The translations under genes were made by a program, and so were the position numbers. DNA of 64,000 bases from JAJPKK01 sp963702755 (GTDB lineage: Bacteria > Pseudomonadota > Alphaproteobacteria > Rhizobiales > Xanthobacteraceae). The stretch's first letter is position 1. Each line of letters starts with the position of its first letter. The notes under the pieces were generated by a model. It was not told where the DNA came from. It was given only the letters and a program-made list of their open reading frames with translations, and made no database searches. Below are positions 1-8,945 of this stretch, piece after piece. Location: the NCBI GenBank assembly GCA_963702755.1, contig CAVPDZ010000012.1, forward strand, positions 62,001 through 126,000. The letters run 5' to 3'.

Positions 1-1885
1 CGACGTGGTCACCCTGTTCGGCGCGCTCGATGCCGCCGTGCAGGATCGCGCCATTGCGCCGGCGCCGGCCGGGCGCCGCAAGGTGGTGCTGGCGACCTCG
101 ATCGCGGAGACTTCGATCACCATCGAAGGCGTGCGCGTGGTCATCGATTCCGGCCTCGCGCGCGTGCCGCGCTATGAGCCGGACGTCGGCGTGACGCGCC
201 TCGAAACCGTGCGGGTGTCGCGCGCTGCCGCCGACCAGCGCCGCGGCCGCGCGGGGCGCACCGAGCCGGGCGTCGTGCTACCGCCTGTGGGACGAGCCGC
301 AGACCGCCTCGCTCGAGGCGTTCGCGCAACCGGAGATTCTCGCCGCCGATCTCTCCTCGTTCGTGCTCGATCTTGCCCAATGGGGCGTGAGCGATCCCGG
401 CACGCTCGTCTTTCTCGATCCGCCGCCGGCGGCCGCGCTCAGCGAGGCGCGGACCCTCCTCGCCGATCTCGGCGCCATCGACGCCGCCGGCCGCATCACC
501 GCGGAAGGCAAATTGCTCAACCGCATGCCGTTGCCGCCGCGGCTCGCCCGCATGGTGGTCGACGCCGGCCGCGAAGGCGCCGGCCGGCGCGCCGCCGAGA
601 TTGCCGCGATCATCACCGAGCGCGGCCTCGGCGGCACCGACGTCGACCTCCGCCACCGTCTCGACGCGCTGGCCCGCGACCGCGCCCCACGTGCCGAGGA
701 GGCGCGCCGCATGGCCCGCCGCTGGGCGGAGGTGGCCGCCGGTACTTCTTCTCCCTCCCCCCTCGTGGGGGAGGGTCGGGGTGGGGGGGCGAGAGGGTTT
801 GGCGAAGCCGTGCCAAACTTCCCGCCACCCCCGGCCTCTCCCCACAAGGGGGAGGGGAGCAGAAGAGAGACCGCCTTCGGCGGTCCGACCCTCCCCCTCC
901 AGGGGAGGGTGCGGTGTCGACGGGCGCGATCCTTGCGCTCGCCTATCCGGAGCGCATCGCCAAGAACCGCGGCGCGGCGACCGGCGCGTTCCTGCTCGCC
1001 AATGGCCGCGGCGCCGCGGTCGATCCGGCCTCGCCGCTCGCGCGCGAGCCTTATCTCGCGGTCGCCGAACTTGTCGGCAGCGCGGCGCAGAGCCGGATCA
1101 CGCTCGCGGCCGCAATCGACCTCGTCGACATCGAAGCGCGGTTCGCGGACCGCATCGTCACAGCCGAGGAGATCACCTGCGATCCGAAAACGCTCGCGTT
1201 GCGCGGTCGGCGCTCGCGGCGGCTCGGCGCAATCGCGCTCGGCGAACAGCCGCTGCCGGTCGAAGCGAGCGAAGCAACCGCAACAACCCTCGCCGATGCC
1301 ATCGTCAAGGCCGGGGTCGATCGGCTGCCCTGGACCAAGGCGCTCGCCCAGTGGCGCGACCGCGTCGCGTTCCTGCGCCGCGCCGAGGGCGAGGAATGGC
1401 CGGACCTCTCCGACGCCGGCCTCGCCTCAAGCGCCGCCGCATGGCTGGTGCCGCTGCTGTTCGGCAAGACCGCGCTCGCTCAAGTAACCGCGGCGGAGTT
1501 CGAGGCGGCGCTGCATGCCTTGCTGCCGCACGCTTTGCGCCGCCGGCTCGACGCCGAAGCGCCGACCCATTTCGACGCGCCGTCAGGCTCGCACGTGCCG
1601 ATCGACTACACCGCCGAGGAAGGCCCGAAGCTTGCGATCCGGGTGCAGGAGCTGTTCGGCCTCAACCGCCACCCGACGATCGCCGGCGGCCGCACGCCCC
1701 TCGTCATCGAGTTGCTGTCGCCCGCGCACCGCCCGGTGCAGGTGACGCGCGACCTGCCGAATTTCTGGCGCGGCAGCTACGCCGCCGTCAAATCCGAGAT
1801 GCGCGGCCGCTACCCGCGCCATCCCTGGCCCGACGATCCCGCCGCCGCACCCGCGACACGACGCGCCAAGCCCCGCGGCACGTAG
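1..1885 (+). CDS. hrpB: ATP-dependent RNA helicase HrpB, C-terminal part (5' end outside window, frame broken)
   Basis: DEAH-box helicase of the HrpB family, cut by the window start. The first residues hold helicase motif V (TSIAETSITIEGV) and motif VI (QRRGRAGRTEPG), followed by the helicase-associated domain and the HrpB C-terminal region ending near NFWRGSYAAVKSEMRGRYPRHPWPDDP, which I recognise as the HrpB tail. Two frame changes are present. One extra base near 272 (GRAGRTEPGV should be followed by a CYRLW-type stretch, which is found in the next frame). A second change falls inside a GC-rich palindromic repeat at about 745-912, after which the original frame resumes at GAILALAYPERIAKNRG. 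The first shift is probably a sequence error. The second coincides with a repeat insertion and may be real. The cellular role of HrpB is poorly defined; RNA metabolism is the usual inference. Confidence 0.85.
   Translation, partial: DVVTLFGALDAAVQDRAIAPAPAGRRKVVLATSIAETSITIEGVRVVIDSGLARVPRYEPDVGVTRLETVRVSRAAADQRRGRAGRTEPGVVLPPVGRAADRLARGVRATGDSRRRSLLVRARSCPMGRERSRHARLSRSAAGGRAQRGADPPRRSRRHRRRRPHHRGRQIAQPHAVAAAARPHGGRRRPRRRRPARRRDCRDHHRARPRRHRRRPPPPSRRAGPRPRPTCRGGAPHGPPLGGGGRRYFFSLPPRGGGSGWGGERVWRSRAKLPATPGLSPQGGGEQKRDRLRRSDPPPPGEGAVSTGAILALAYPERIAKNRGAATGAFLLANGRGAAVDPASPLAREPYLAVAELVGSAAQSRITLAAAIDLVDIEARFADRIVTAEEITCDPKTLALRGRRSRRLGAIALGEQPLPVEASEATATTLADAIVKAGVDRLPWTKALAQWRDRVAFLRRAEGEEWPDLSDAGLASSAAAWLVPLLFGKTALAQVTAAEFEAALHALLPHALRRRLDAEAPTHFDAPSGSHVPIDYTAEEGPKLAIRVQELFGLNRHPTIAGGRTPLVIELLSPAHRPVQVTRDLPNFWRGSYAAVKSEMRGRYPRHPWPDDPAAAPATRRAKPRGT
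745..912. repeat. GC-rich palindromic repeat inserted inside hrpB
   Basis: The segment has two inverted arms built from CCCTCCCCC / GGGGGAGGG-type blocks (near 751-775 and 838-912). It matches in style the intergenic palindrome at 13013-13126. It sits between the HrpB accessory domain (ending RRWAEVAAG) and the conserved GAILALAYPERIA block, so it lies in coding sequence. Both the incoming and outgoing frames stay open through it, so a one-base error inside the element would make it an in-frame peptide insertion of about 55 residues. Confidence 0.75.
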
Positions 1886-2146
1886 GGCGAGCGAGGCGAC
1901 CGCCGCGTCGGCGACCTATCGCTGATAGCGAGAGAAGGGCTCTTGCGCAGCCTCAGCGTTCGTGAATCCTACGTTGGAGTTTCATGTGCGATTCGTCTGT
2001 CCCGGCGTGAAGCAGGCGCGCAGCCGCTGTAAGCAAAGCTAGCCCCGCCACAACCACGGCGGACAATTTTGTGGCGCAGCACGGCTGCGGAACGCGTAGC
2101 CCGCCTTTGCAACAAGGCAAGAGATCAACAGGTCGGGGGGACCGCG

Positions 2147-2338
2147 ATGGCCAATTGGAAAAAGCTCACCAGCGTCGACAACGCAACGGTCTACATCAAC
2201 ATCGACAACGTCGCGTACATCAGGAAATACAGGGATCACACGACGATCTATTTCACGGTCCAAAAAGGTGAATTCCTGGCGAACGTTTCGGTTCGCGAAA
2301 GCCCCGAGACGATCAGCGAGTTGGCCGACCTCGTGTAA
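2147..2338 (+). CDS. small conserved-looking protein, 63 aa, FlbD-like strand pattern
   Basis: Start chosen at ATG 2147, preceded by a G-rich stretch (GGTCGGGGGGACC) that could bind ribosomes; an upstream start at 2069 is in frame but has no such site. The product is soluble with no signal peptide. Its pattern of short beta strands (NATVYINIDNVAYIRKY, then TTIYFTVQKGEFLANVSV) and final helix (ESPETISELADLV) resembles small FlbD-type or LytTR-like modules, but I cannot assign a family with certainty. It stands alone: 261 bases without recognisable content separate it from hrpB, and the next gene is on the opposite strand. Confidence 0.6.
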   Translation: MANWKKLTSVDNATVYINIDNVAYIRKYRDHTTIYFTVQKGEFLANVSVRESPETISELADLV

Positions 2339-2439
2339 CTTTGCACGGCAATATTTTGAGCGCGTGCGGGCACTCCTCTACCGAACGCATGAACTTCGTC
2401 ACGACAGCACGGGCCTGACGAACCGCGAAGCAGCCGCGG

Positions 2440-3420
2440 TCAATCGGCCTTGATGTTTGCCGCCTTGATGACCGGCCACCACTTTTCGGTCTCGGCTTTT
2501 TGAAATCGGGCGAGCGCTTCGGGGGTCATCTCCTCGCGGGGAAAGACATCGTGCCCGAGATCGGCGAGGTGGGCGCGCACGGCGGGATCCTCGACCGCCG
2601 CCCGCACGGCTGCGTTGAGCTTGTCGATGATGGCTCGCGGGGTGCCGCGCGGCGCCCATGTCCCGTTCCAGAGCGCGATGTAGAACCCCGGCAGCCCCGC
2701 CTCGTCGACCGTCGGGATATCCGGCGCTGCGCCGAGGCGCGTGCTGGCAGTGAGCCCATAGGCGCGGATAGTGCCGGCCCTCAGTTGCGGCAGGGAATTG
2801 GCGACAAGGTCGAACAGCAGGTCGGTCTGGCCGGCGATCATGTCTTGCATCGCGAGCGCCGCGCCGCGATACGGCACCACTTGAAAGCGCGTTTTCGTTT
2901 TTTGTCCGAAGAACAGCCCGGCCATGTAGGAGGCGCTGCCGACGCCGGAGCTGCCTGCGGACGCCTTGCCAGGATTTGCCTCGAGCCAGGCGATCAATTC
3001 CTTCAGGTTCGTGGCGGGCACCTTCTTGTTGGAAACGATCGCGACAGGCTGGGTCGCAACGAGGGCGATCGGCTCGAAATCGGTGATCACGTCGTACGGA
3101 AGCGAATAGATGGCGGGGTTGGCGACGTGGGTCGTCCAGTTGCCGAGCAGGACGGAGTAGCCATCGGGCGGCGCCCGCGCGACGCGACCGGCGCCGATGC
3201 TGCCCGCGGCGCCGGTGACGTTCTCGACGATGACCGTTTGGCCGAGCGTTCCTTTCATATGCTCAGCGAGGATACGCGCGAGCGTATCGCCGGGGCCGCC
3301 GGCCGCGAACGGCATGTCCAAGGTGATGGGCCGCGTCGGATAGGACTGCGCGTGCGCGATACTGCTGCCGCCGATCGCAGACGTGGCCGCCGCAAGCGTG
3401 AAAGCGCGTCTCGTCAACAT
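2440..3420 (-). CDS. Bug/TctC-family tripartite tricarboxylate-type substrate-binding protein
   Basis: 326-residue periplasmic solute-binding protein of the Bug (TctC) family. It has an N-terminal export signal with twin arginines (MLTRRAFTLAAATSAIGG, ending AHA-QSYP), then the Bug hallmarks YPTRPI, a PFAAGGPGD loop, VENVTGAAGSIGA and PDGYSVLLG. Length is typical. No TctA/TctB membrane genes are adjacent, so it is an orphan binding protein, as is common in Bradyrhizobiaceae and Bordetella. The ligand cannot be read from sequence; carboxylates are usual for the family. The 5' leader consists of five 15-bp tandem repeats, each carrying a Shine-Dalgarno-like AAGGGTGG on the coding strand. Confidence 0.9.
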   Translation of the reverse strand: MLTRRAFTLAAATSAIGGSSIAHAQSYPTRPITLDMPFAAGGPGDTLARILAEHMKGTLGQTVIVENVTGAAGSIGAGRVARAPPDGYSVLLGNWTTHVANPAIYSLPYDVITDFEPIALVATQPVAIVSNKKVPATNLKELIAWLEANPGKASAGSSGVGSASYMAGLFFGQKTKTRFQVVPYRGAALAMQDMIAGQTDLLFDLVANSLPQLRAGTIRAYGLTASTRLGAAPDIPTVDEAGLPGFYIALWNGTWAPRGTPRAIIDKLNAAVRAAVEDPAVRAHLADLGHDVFPREEMTPEALARFQKAETEKWWPVIKAANIKAD

Positions 3421-3430
3421 GACTTGGTCT

Positions 3431-3505
3431 CCACCCTTGGCTTCTCCACCCTTGGCTTCTCCACCCTTGGCTTCTCCACCCTTGGCTTCTCCACCCTTGG
3501 CTTCT
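3431..3505. repeat. five perfect 15-bp tandem repeats in the leader of the Bug gene
   Basis: The unit CCACCCTTGGCTTCT is repeated five times head to tail, starting 11 bases upstream of the ATG of the gene at 3420. Read on the coding (minus) strand each unit contains AAGGGTGG, so copy number would change the number of candidate ribosome-binding sites and the leader length. The unit is a multiple of three, so no frame effect is expected. Confidence 0.95.
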
Positions 3506-3572
3506 CCGCGATGCGGCCGATTCCGGCTCGCACTCTAAATCAGTTGCGCGGATTTTGGCGGTGAGCTCGGCA

Positions 3573-5196
3573 TCAGCCTGCCGCGCTCACGGCCTCCAAC
3601 GCGGTCCGCGCGTCCCATGGCTGCCACCATGGCTTGATCCCGAGGTCGCGAGCGATGATGCCGGCCACGATGTAGCCCGGTCCGCCCGAGATCGCGCCGC
3701 CCGGATGCGCGGCCGAGCCGGCGTAATAGAGGTTGGGCAACATCGTGCGATAGCCGAAGTGGTTGTACATCACCTGCTCGGCATTGAACGCGCCCATGAA
3801 GATGTCGCCGTTGCGCATGTTGACCAGCTCCTGGGTGTATTCGCGCCCGGTGTAGACGTAGCGCGCGATGATGTTGCGGCTCGTCATGTTCGGGCAGTAG
3901 CGCGCCCAGGTGGCGATGATCTTGTCGGCGAACTCGGCCTTCCAGGCCTCGTAGTCCTTAGCCCCGAGATCGGGATCGAACGGCATCACGTGCCAGGCAT
4001 AAGTGGTGTGCTTGCCGGGCGGCGCCTGGGTCGGATCGAGGAGGCTCAACGGCCCGGCGCCGAACTGCACGATATCCGGGATCTTGCCGGCCACCACATC
4101 CTGATGCGCCTTGAAAAGATCATCCATGGTTTCGGCGCCGATGCTCCATTTCAGCGCGCGGTTGATGTTGGGATCGAAGGTTGCGGCGGCAAACCGCGGG
4201 CTTTCGTGAAGCGCGAGGTGCAGGCCGTAGAGCGCCCAGGCGGTGTACTGGAAGTTATCGAGCTTGCGCCGCAACGTCTCCGGCAGCTGCTCGCGGCCGA
4301 TCAGCAACTCGAAGGTCTGGTGCACATCGATCGTGCTCGCGACGAATTTCGCCCGGACAGTGCGTCCATCCGCGAGCGCAATTCCCGACGGCGCGACCGC
4401 CCTCGACGATGATGCGGTCGATGCTGACCTGCGGCTGGAAGGTCCCGCCGGCGGCGATGAAGCTTTCCATCAGCCCGCGCGCGAGATTGAACGAGCCGCC
4501 CTGGCAGAGCTGATAGCCGCTCTGGAGATCGAACGCGCGGATCACCGATCCCATCGGGCTCGATTTCGACAGCGTGTCGGTCAGCCAGGTGCCGAACAGC
4601 GACACCTTGAACAGGAACAAGAGCTTCACGTGGTCGTTCTCGAACAGCTCCTGGACCACGTCGAGCGGCTGGCGGCGCGTCACCGCAAGAAAGTCGCGCC
4701 CGAGCGCCGTCGCCGACAGGAGCGCTTCGCGCTCGGCCTGGCTCAGCGGTTCGGCGTAGCGCTCGGGCAGCAGGATGCGCCGGGTGATCTCCTCGGCCTT
4801 GCAATTCCACTCCCGGAACGTCGCGGCATCCTTGGCCGAGAACCGCGCAATGTTGGCGATCGTCTCTTCGAGATCGCGGCCCAGCACCAGCGCGGTGCCG
4901 TCGAGATGGGCCTGGCCGAACTCGTAGCGCGGGGTGATGTAGGTGACGCGATCGGCAAGGCCGAGATCGCGAAACCACGGCGTCTGCGTGATGTGGAAAT
5001 GATTGATGGAATGAAGATTGTGATAGAAGCCGGGTCGCGTCACCTCGCTCGTCATCAGGCCGCCGCCGTAGGCAAGCCGACGTTCGACAAGAAGGATATT
5101 CAGCCCCGCCTTGGCGAGGTAAGCACCGAGCACCATGCCGTGCTGGCCGGCGCCGATGATGATGCCGTCATAGGCACGCGTCAGCGCATGCGACAT
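3573..5196 (-). CDS. FAD-dependent oxidoreductase, phytoene-desaturase/CrtI-like (one frameshift)
   Basis: About 540 residues once one extra base near 4384-4386 is removed. The N-terminus has a dinucleotide-binding motif (GIIIGAGQHGMVLGAYLAKAG) and the downstream ERRLAYGGG, typical of CrtI/amine-oxidase-type flavoproteins. The C-terminus holds the FAD-contact stretch NLYYAGSAAHPGGAISGGPG, characteristic of phytoene-desaturase-like proteins. The N-terminal frame runs from 5196 to the shift and the remainder continues in the next frame to the stop at 3573, with family sequence on both sides, so this is one gene. The substrate is unknown. No carotenoid genes lie nearby; it is divergent from the livK-type transporter. 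Confidence 0.85.
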
Positions 5197-5310
5197 TGCG
5201 TACTCCCGGTGACGCGTCGAAAGGCTGAGATTGTATGATAGTTTTCATGCGATCAAGCGGCGCGCCGGCAATGGCCGCCGCGCGCTAGAAGGATTGCGGA
5301 GGAAATACCG

Positions 5311-6535
5311 ATGAGCGCGACCGCGACATTGAAATTAACCACCCTGACTGCCGTTGCCGCGGTCGCCTTCGCGGCCGGCGGCCCTGCGCGGGCCGACACC
5401 ATCAAGATCGGCGTCATGCTGCCCTATTCCGGCGTCAACGCCGACCTGGGCGATGTCATGAACAAGTCGATCGATCTCTACATGAAGCAGCACGGCGACA
5501 TGGTCGGGCCGCACAAGATCGAACTGATCAAGCGCGATGAAGGCCCGGCCTCGGGCGCCCAGGCTAAGACGGTCGCCACCGAACTGATCACCCGCGACAA
5601 GGTGCAGATGATCGCGGGCGTCGTGTTCTCGCCGTCCGCGATCGCCATGGCGCCGGTCATGACCCAGGCCAAGGTGCCGCTCCTGATCGGCAACGCCGGG
5701 ACCGCGTGGATCACCAACCTGTCGCCCTATATCGCACGGGTATCGTTCAGCATGTGGGATCCCGCCTATCCGATGGGTACCTACGCCGCCAAGAATATCG
5801 GCTGCAAGACCGCGGCCATGGGCTACACGGATTTCCCGCCCGGCAAGGAATTCGACGGATGCTTTCAAGACCGGCTTCGAGCAGGCCGGAGGCAAGATCA
5901 TCAACTCCATCCCCATGGGCAATCCGGTGCAGGTGCCGGATTTCACCCCGTTCTTCGAGCGGGTGAAGAACGAGAAGCCCGACTGCTTCTACGTCTTCAT
6001 TCCCTCCGGCGCGCATGCCGCCGGCATCGTCAAGACCTACGGCGACGTCGGCCTGCGCCAGGCCGGCGTGAAGCTGATCGGCCCGATGGACGTGACGCCG
6101 AGCTCCAAGCTCCAGGGCATGGGTGATGCCGCTGTCGGCACCGTCACCATGTCGAGCTACTCGACCGAACTCGACAATCCGGTCAACAAGGAGTTCGTCA
6201 AGGCGTGGCACCAAGTTTATGGCCCGAACGACTATCCGGACTTCATGTCGGCCGCGGCCTGGGACATGATGCAGGCGATCTACAACTCCGTCAAAAAGCT
6301 CGACGGCAAGCTTGATGATGGCGCCAAGGTCATCGCAACGCTCAAGGGCTGGACCGGCAACGGTCCACGCGGCAAAGTCGAAATCGATCCTGACACCCGG
6401 GACATCATCCAGGACGAGCATGCGATGGAGGTGGTTAAGCTTCCCGATGGCAAGCTCGGCCAGAAGACGCTCGCGACCTTTCCTCAGGTGAAGGATGAGT
6501 GCAAAATTTTGAAAGTCGGACGGTGCGGACAATAG
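5311..6535 (+). CDS. branched-chain amino acid-type ABC transporter substrate-binding protein, copy 1 (one frameshift)
   Basis: About 407-residue periplasmic binding protein of the LivK type (type I fold). It has a signal peptide (ending GGPARA-DTIKIG), then MLPYSGVNADLGDVM, the lobe I sequence VATELITRDKVQMIAGVVFS, and a C-terminus VKDECKILKVGRCGQ. An extra G at 5857-5858 shifts the frame in the TDFPPGKEFDDAF region; the sequence resumes in the next frame (GNPVQVPDFTPFFERVKNE). RBS GGAGG lies 8 bases before the ATG. It is followed 65 bases later by a near-identical second copy, then the permeases and ATPases. LivK-like proteins also carry aromatic acids, amides and urea, so the ligand is open. 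Confidence 0.9.
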
Positions 6536-6600
6536 TACGATAGACGCATTGCGGGGTGCGCGCCCGCGTCATCGCGGGGCGCAGTTGAGCGGAGGACAGC

Positions 6601-7819
6601 ATGAAGCCGAACCGGACGATCACCGTCCTGAGTACGATTGCGGCGGTTGGCTTGTGGTCGGGCGCAGCCGCGCGCGCCGACACGATCAAGATCGGCATCA
6701 TGCTGCCCTATTCCGGCGTCAACGCCGATCTCGGCGACGTCATGGAAAAGGCGATCGATCTCTATGTGAAGGAGCACGGCACCACCGTCGGCCCGCATAA
6801 GATCGAACTCATCAAGCGTGACGAAGGTCCGGCCTCGGGCGCCCAGGCGAAGACGGTCGCAACCGAACTGATCACCCGCGACAAAGTGCAGATGATCGCG
6901 GGCGTCGTGTTCTCGCCGTCCGCCATCGCCATGGCGCCACTGATGAGCCAGGCGAAAATCCCGTTCCTGATCGGCAATGCCGGCACGGCATGGATCACGA
7001 ACCTGTCGCCCTACATCGCCCGGCTGTCGTTCAGCATGTGGAGCACGGGCTATCCCATGGGCCTCTATGCCGCCAAGAACCTCGGCTGCAAGACGGCGGC
7101 GATGGGGTACACCGATTTCCCGCCCGGCAAGGACTCGACCGACGCTTTCAAGGCTGGTTTCGAGGAGGCCGGCGGCAAGATCATCGAACTCGGTGCCGAT
7201 GGGCAATCCGGTCCAGGTGCCCGATTACACGCCGTTCTTCACCCGCGTGAAGAACGAGAAGCCCGACTGCTTCTACGTCTTCATCCCCTCCGGCCCGCAC
7301 GCGTCCGGCATCGTGAAGACTTACGGCGAGCTCGGCATGCGCGAGGCCGGGATCAAGCTCATCGGCCCGCAGGACGTGACGCCCAACTCCAAGCTTCAGG
7401 GCATGGGTGATGCCGCAATCGGCACCATCACCATGGCGAGCTACTCGAACGACCTCGATAACGCCGTCAATCGCGACTTCGTCAAAGCCTGGCACGCCGC
7501 CTACGGCGCCGACAATTATCCCGATTTCCAGTCGGCTGCGGCCTGGGACATGATGCACGCGATCTACGATGTCGTCGGCAAACTCGACGGCAAGATGGAC
7601 AACGGCGAGAAGGTGATGGAGGCGCTCCGCGGCTGGACGGCGCAGGGTCCGCGCGGCAAGGTCGCGATCGATCCGGACACTCGCGACGTGGTCCAGGACG
7701 AGCATGCGCTCGAAGTCATTCGCAAGCCTGACGGCAAGCTCGGCCACAAGGTGCTGGGCGTCATCGAGCAGGTGAAGGACGAGTGCAAGATCCTGAAAGT
7801 CGGCCGCTGCGGCCAATAA
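6601..7819 (+). CDS. branched-chain amino acid-type ABC transporter substrate-binding protein, copy 2 (one frameshift)
   Basis: About 405 residues, closely similar to the preceding gene throughout, including identical stretches such as MLPYSGVNADLGDVM and KDECKILKVGRCGQ. The signal peptide ends AAARA-DTIKIG. One extra base near 7191-7193 breaks the frame just before MGNPVQVPDYTPFF, which continues in the next frame. The two copies are a tandem duplication. Differences concentrate in single residues (for example NKSIDLYMKQHGDMVG versus EKAIDLYVKEHGTTVG), so ligand preference may differ. A START GAGCGGAGGAC ribosome-binding region precedes the ATG. Confidence 0.9.
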
Positions 7820-7951
7820 GGCTGGTTATCCAGTGAATTACGGCTTTTCATCGCGAGGCAATTGCGTCACCCTGCCAGCCGTAAACCATTGAAGGCCTGA
7901 TCCTGAGGAGCGCCGAAGGCGCGTCGCGAAGGATGGCAATCGGCGGAGTCT

Positions 7952-8046
7952 GTAGCCCGCATGAGCGTAGCGACATGCGGGGTAAACCGACCAGCAGGTG
8001 ATTGGGAGAGTTAATCCCCGGATATCGCTGCGCTCATCCGGGCTAC
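7952..8046. repeat. pair of palindromic GTAGCCCG-type intergenic repeats
   Basis: Two short inverted-repeat units lie between the second binding-protein gene and livH. The first is a GTAGCCCGCATGAGCGTAGC unit followed by CGACATGCGGG. The second is CCCGGATATCGCTGCGCTCATCCGGGCTAC. The same family recurs at 57271-57391. The second unit ends only 14 bases before the livH GTG start, so it may influence translation or processing of the operon mRNA. Confidence 0.8.
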
Positions 8047-8059
8047 CGATACTGCGCAT

Positions 8060-8945
8060 GTGGGGGCTTCGGGCGTGTCGGCGGTCAACAGCACCATCAG
8101 CATCCTGTTCGACGGCATCGCCTACGCGATGTTCCTGTTCATCGTGTCGGTCGGACTATCGGTCACCATGGGATTGATGGGCTTCGTCAATCTCGCCCAT
8201 GGCGCGTTCGCCATGGCGGGCGGCTACCTGGTGCTGACGCTGATGAAGAGCGCCGGCCTGCCGTTTCCGCTCGCGCTCGTCGCGACCTTCGTCATCGTCG
8301 GGGCCGCGAGCGTCGTCTTCGAGCGCGTGCTCTACGCGCGGCTCTACAAGGCGACCGAGCTCGACCAGGTGCTGCTCACCATCGGCCTTAGCTTCATGGC
8401 GGTCTCGACCTACACTTATTTCTATGGCCCGTCGCCGCAGCACATCACCCTTCCCGGCTACCTGACCGGCCAGATCAATGGCGGCTTCCGCACCTTTCCG
8501 GTCTACCGGGTCTTCATCATTGCGATCGGCGCGGCTGTTGACGCTGCTGCTGTGGTACGTGTTCGAGCGCACCAACATCGGCGCGAAAATCCGCGCCGCC
8601 GTCGACAACCGGCGCATGGCGCAGTCGATCGGCATCGACGTCGACCGCCTGTTCACGCTGACGTTCGCCGCGGGCTCCGGGCTTGCCGCACTCGGCGGCG
8701 GCCTCGGCATCCAGCTGTTCGGGCTCGATCCGAGCTTTGCGCTGGTCTACCTCGTGTTCTTCCTTCTGGTGGTCGCGGTCGGCGGGCTCGGCAGCCTCAA
8801 AGGCACGCTCGCGGCCGCGATCATTCTCGGGGTCTGCGACACATTCGGCAAATACGAGTTCGCCGACGCCGGCGGCTTCATCATCTACGCGGTCGCGGTG
8901 CTGATCCTGCTTGCCAAACCGGCGGGGCTTTATGGCCGCGAATAG
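8060..8945 (+). CDS. livH: branched-chain amino acid-type ABC transporter permease LivH (one frameshift)
   Basis: Inner-membrane permease of about 294 residues with several hydrophobic helices. It has the LivH hallmarks GLMGFVNLAHGAFAMAGGY near the N-terminus and VVAVGGLGSLKGTLAAA near the C-terminus. One extra base near 8535 (GCGGCTGTTGACG) shifts the frame in the middle; the next frame continues LTLLLWYVFERTNIGAKIRAA. The start is either GTG 8060 or GTG 8075; neither has a clear ribosome-binding site because a palindromic repeat lies just upstream. It overlaps livM by 14 bases, which supports one operon. Confidence 0.9.

Noticed and set aside
3431..3505. Tandem repeats as a CRISPR array
   Set aside because: The units abut with no spacers, are only 15 bp, and no cas genes are present.
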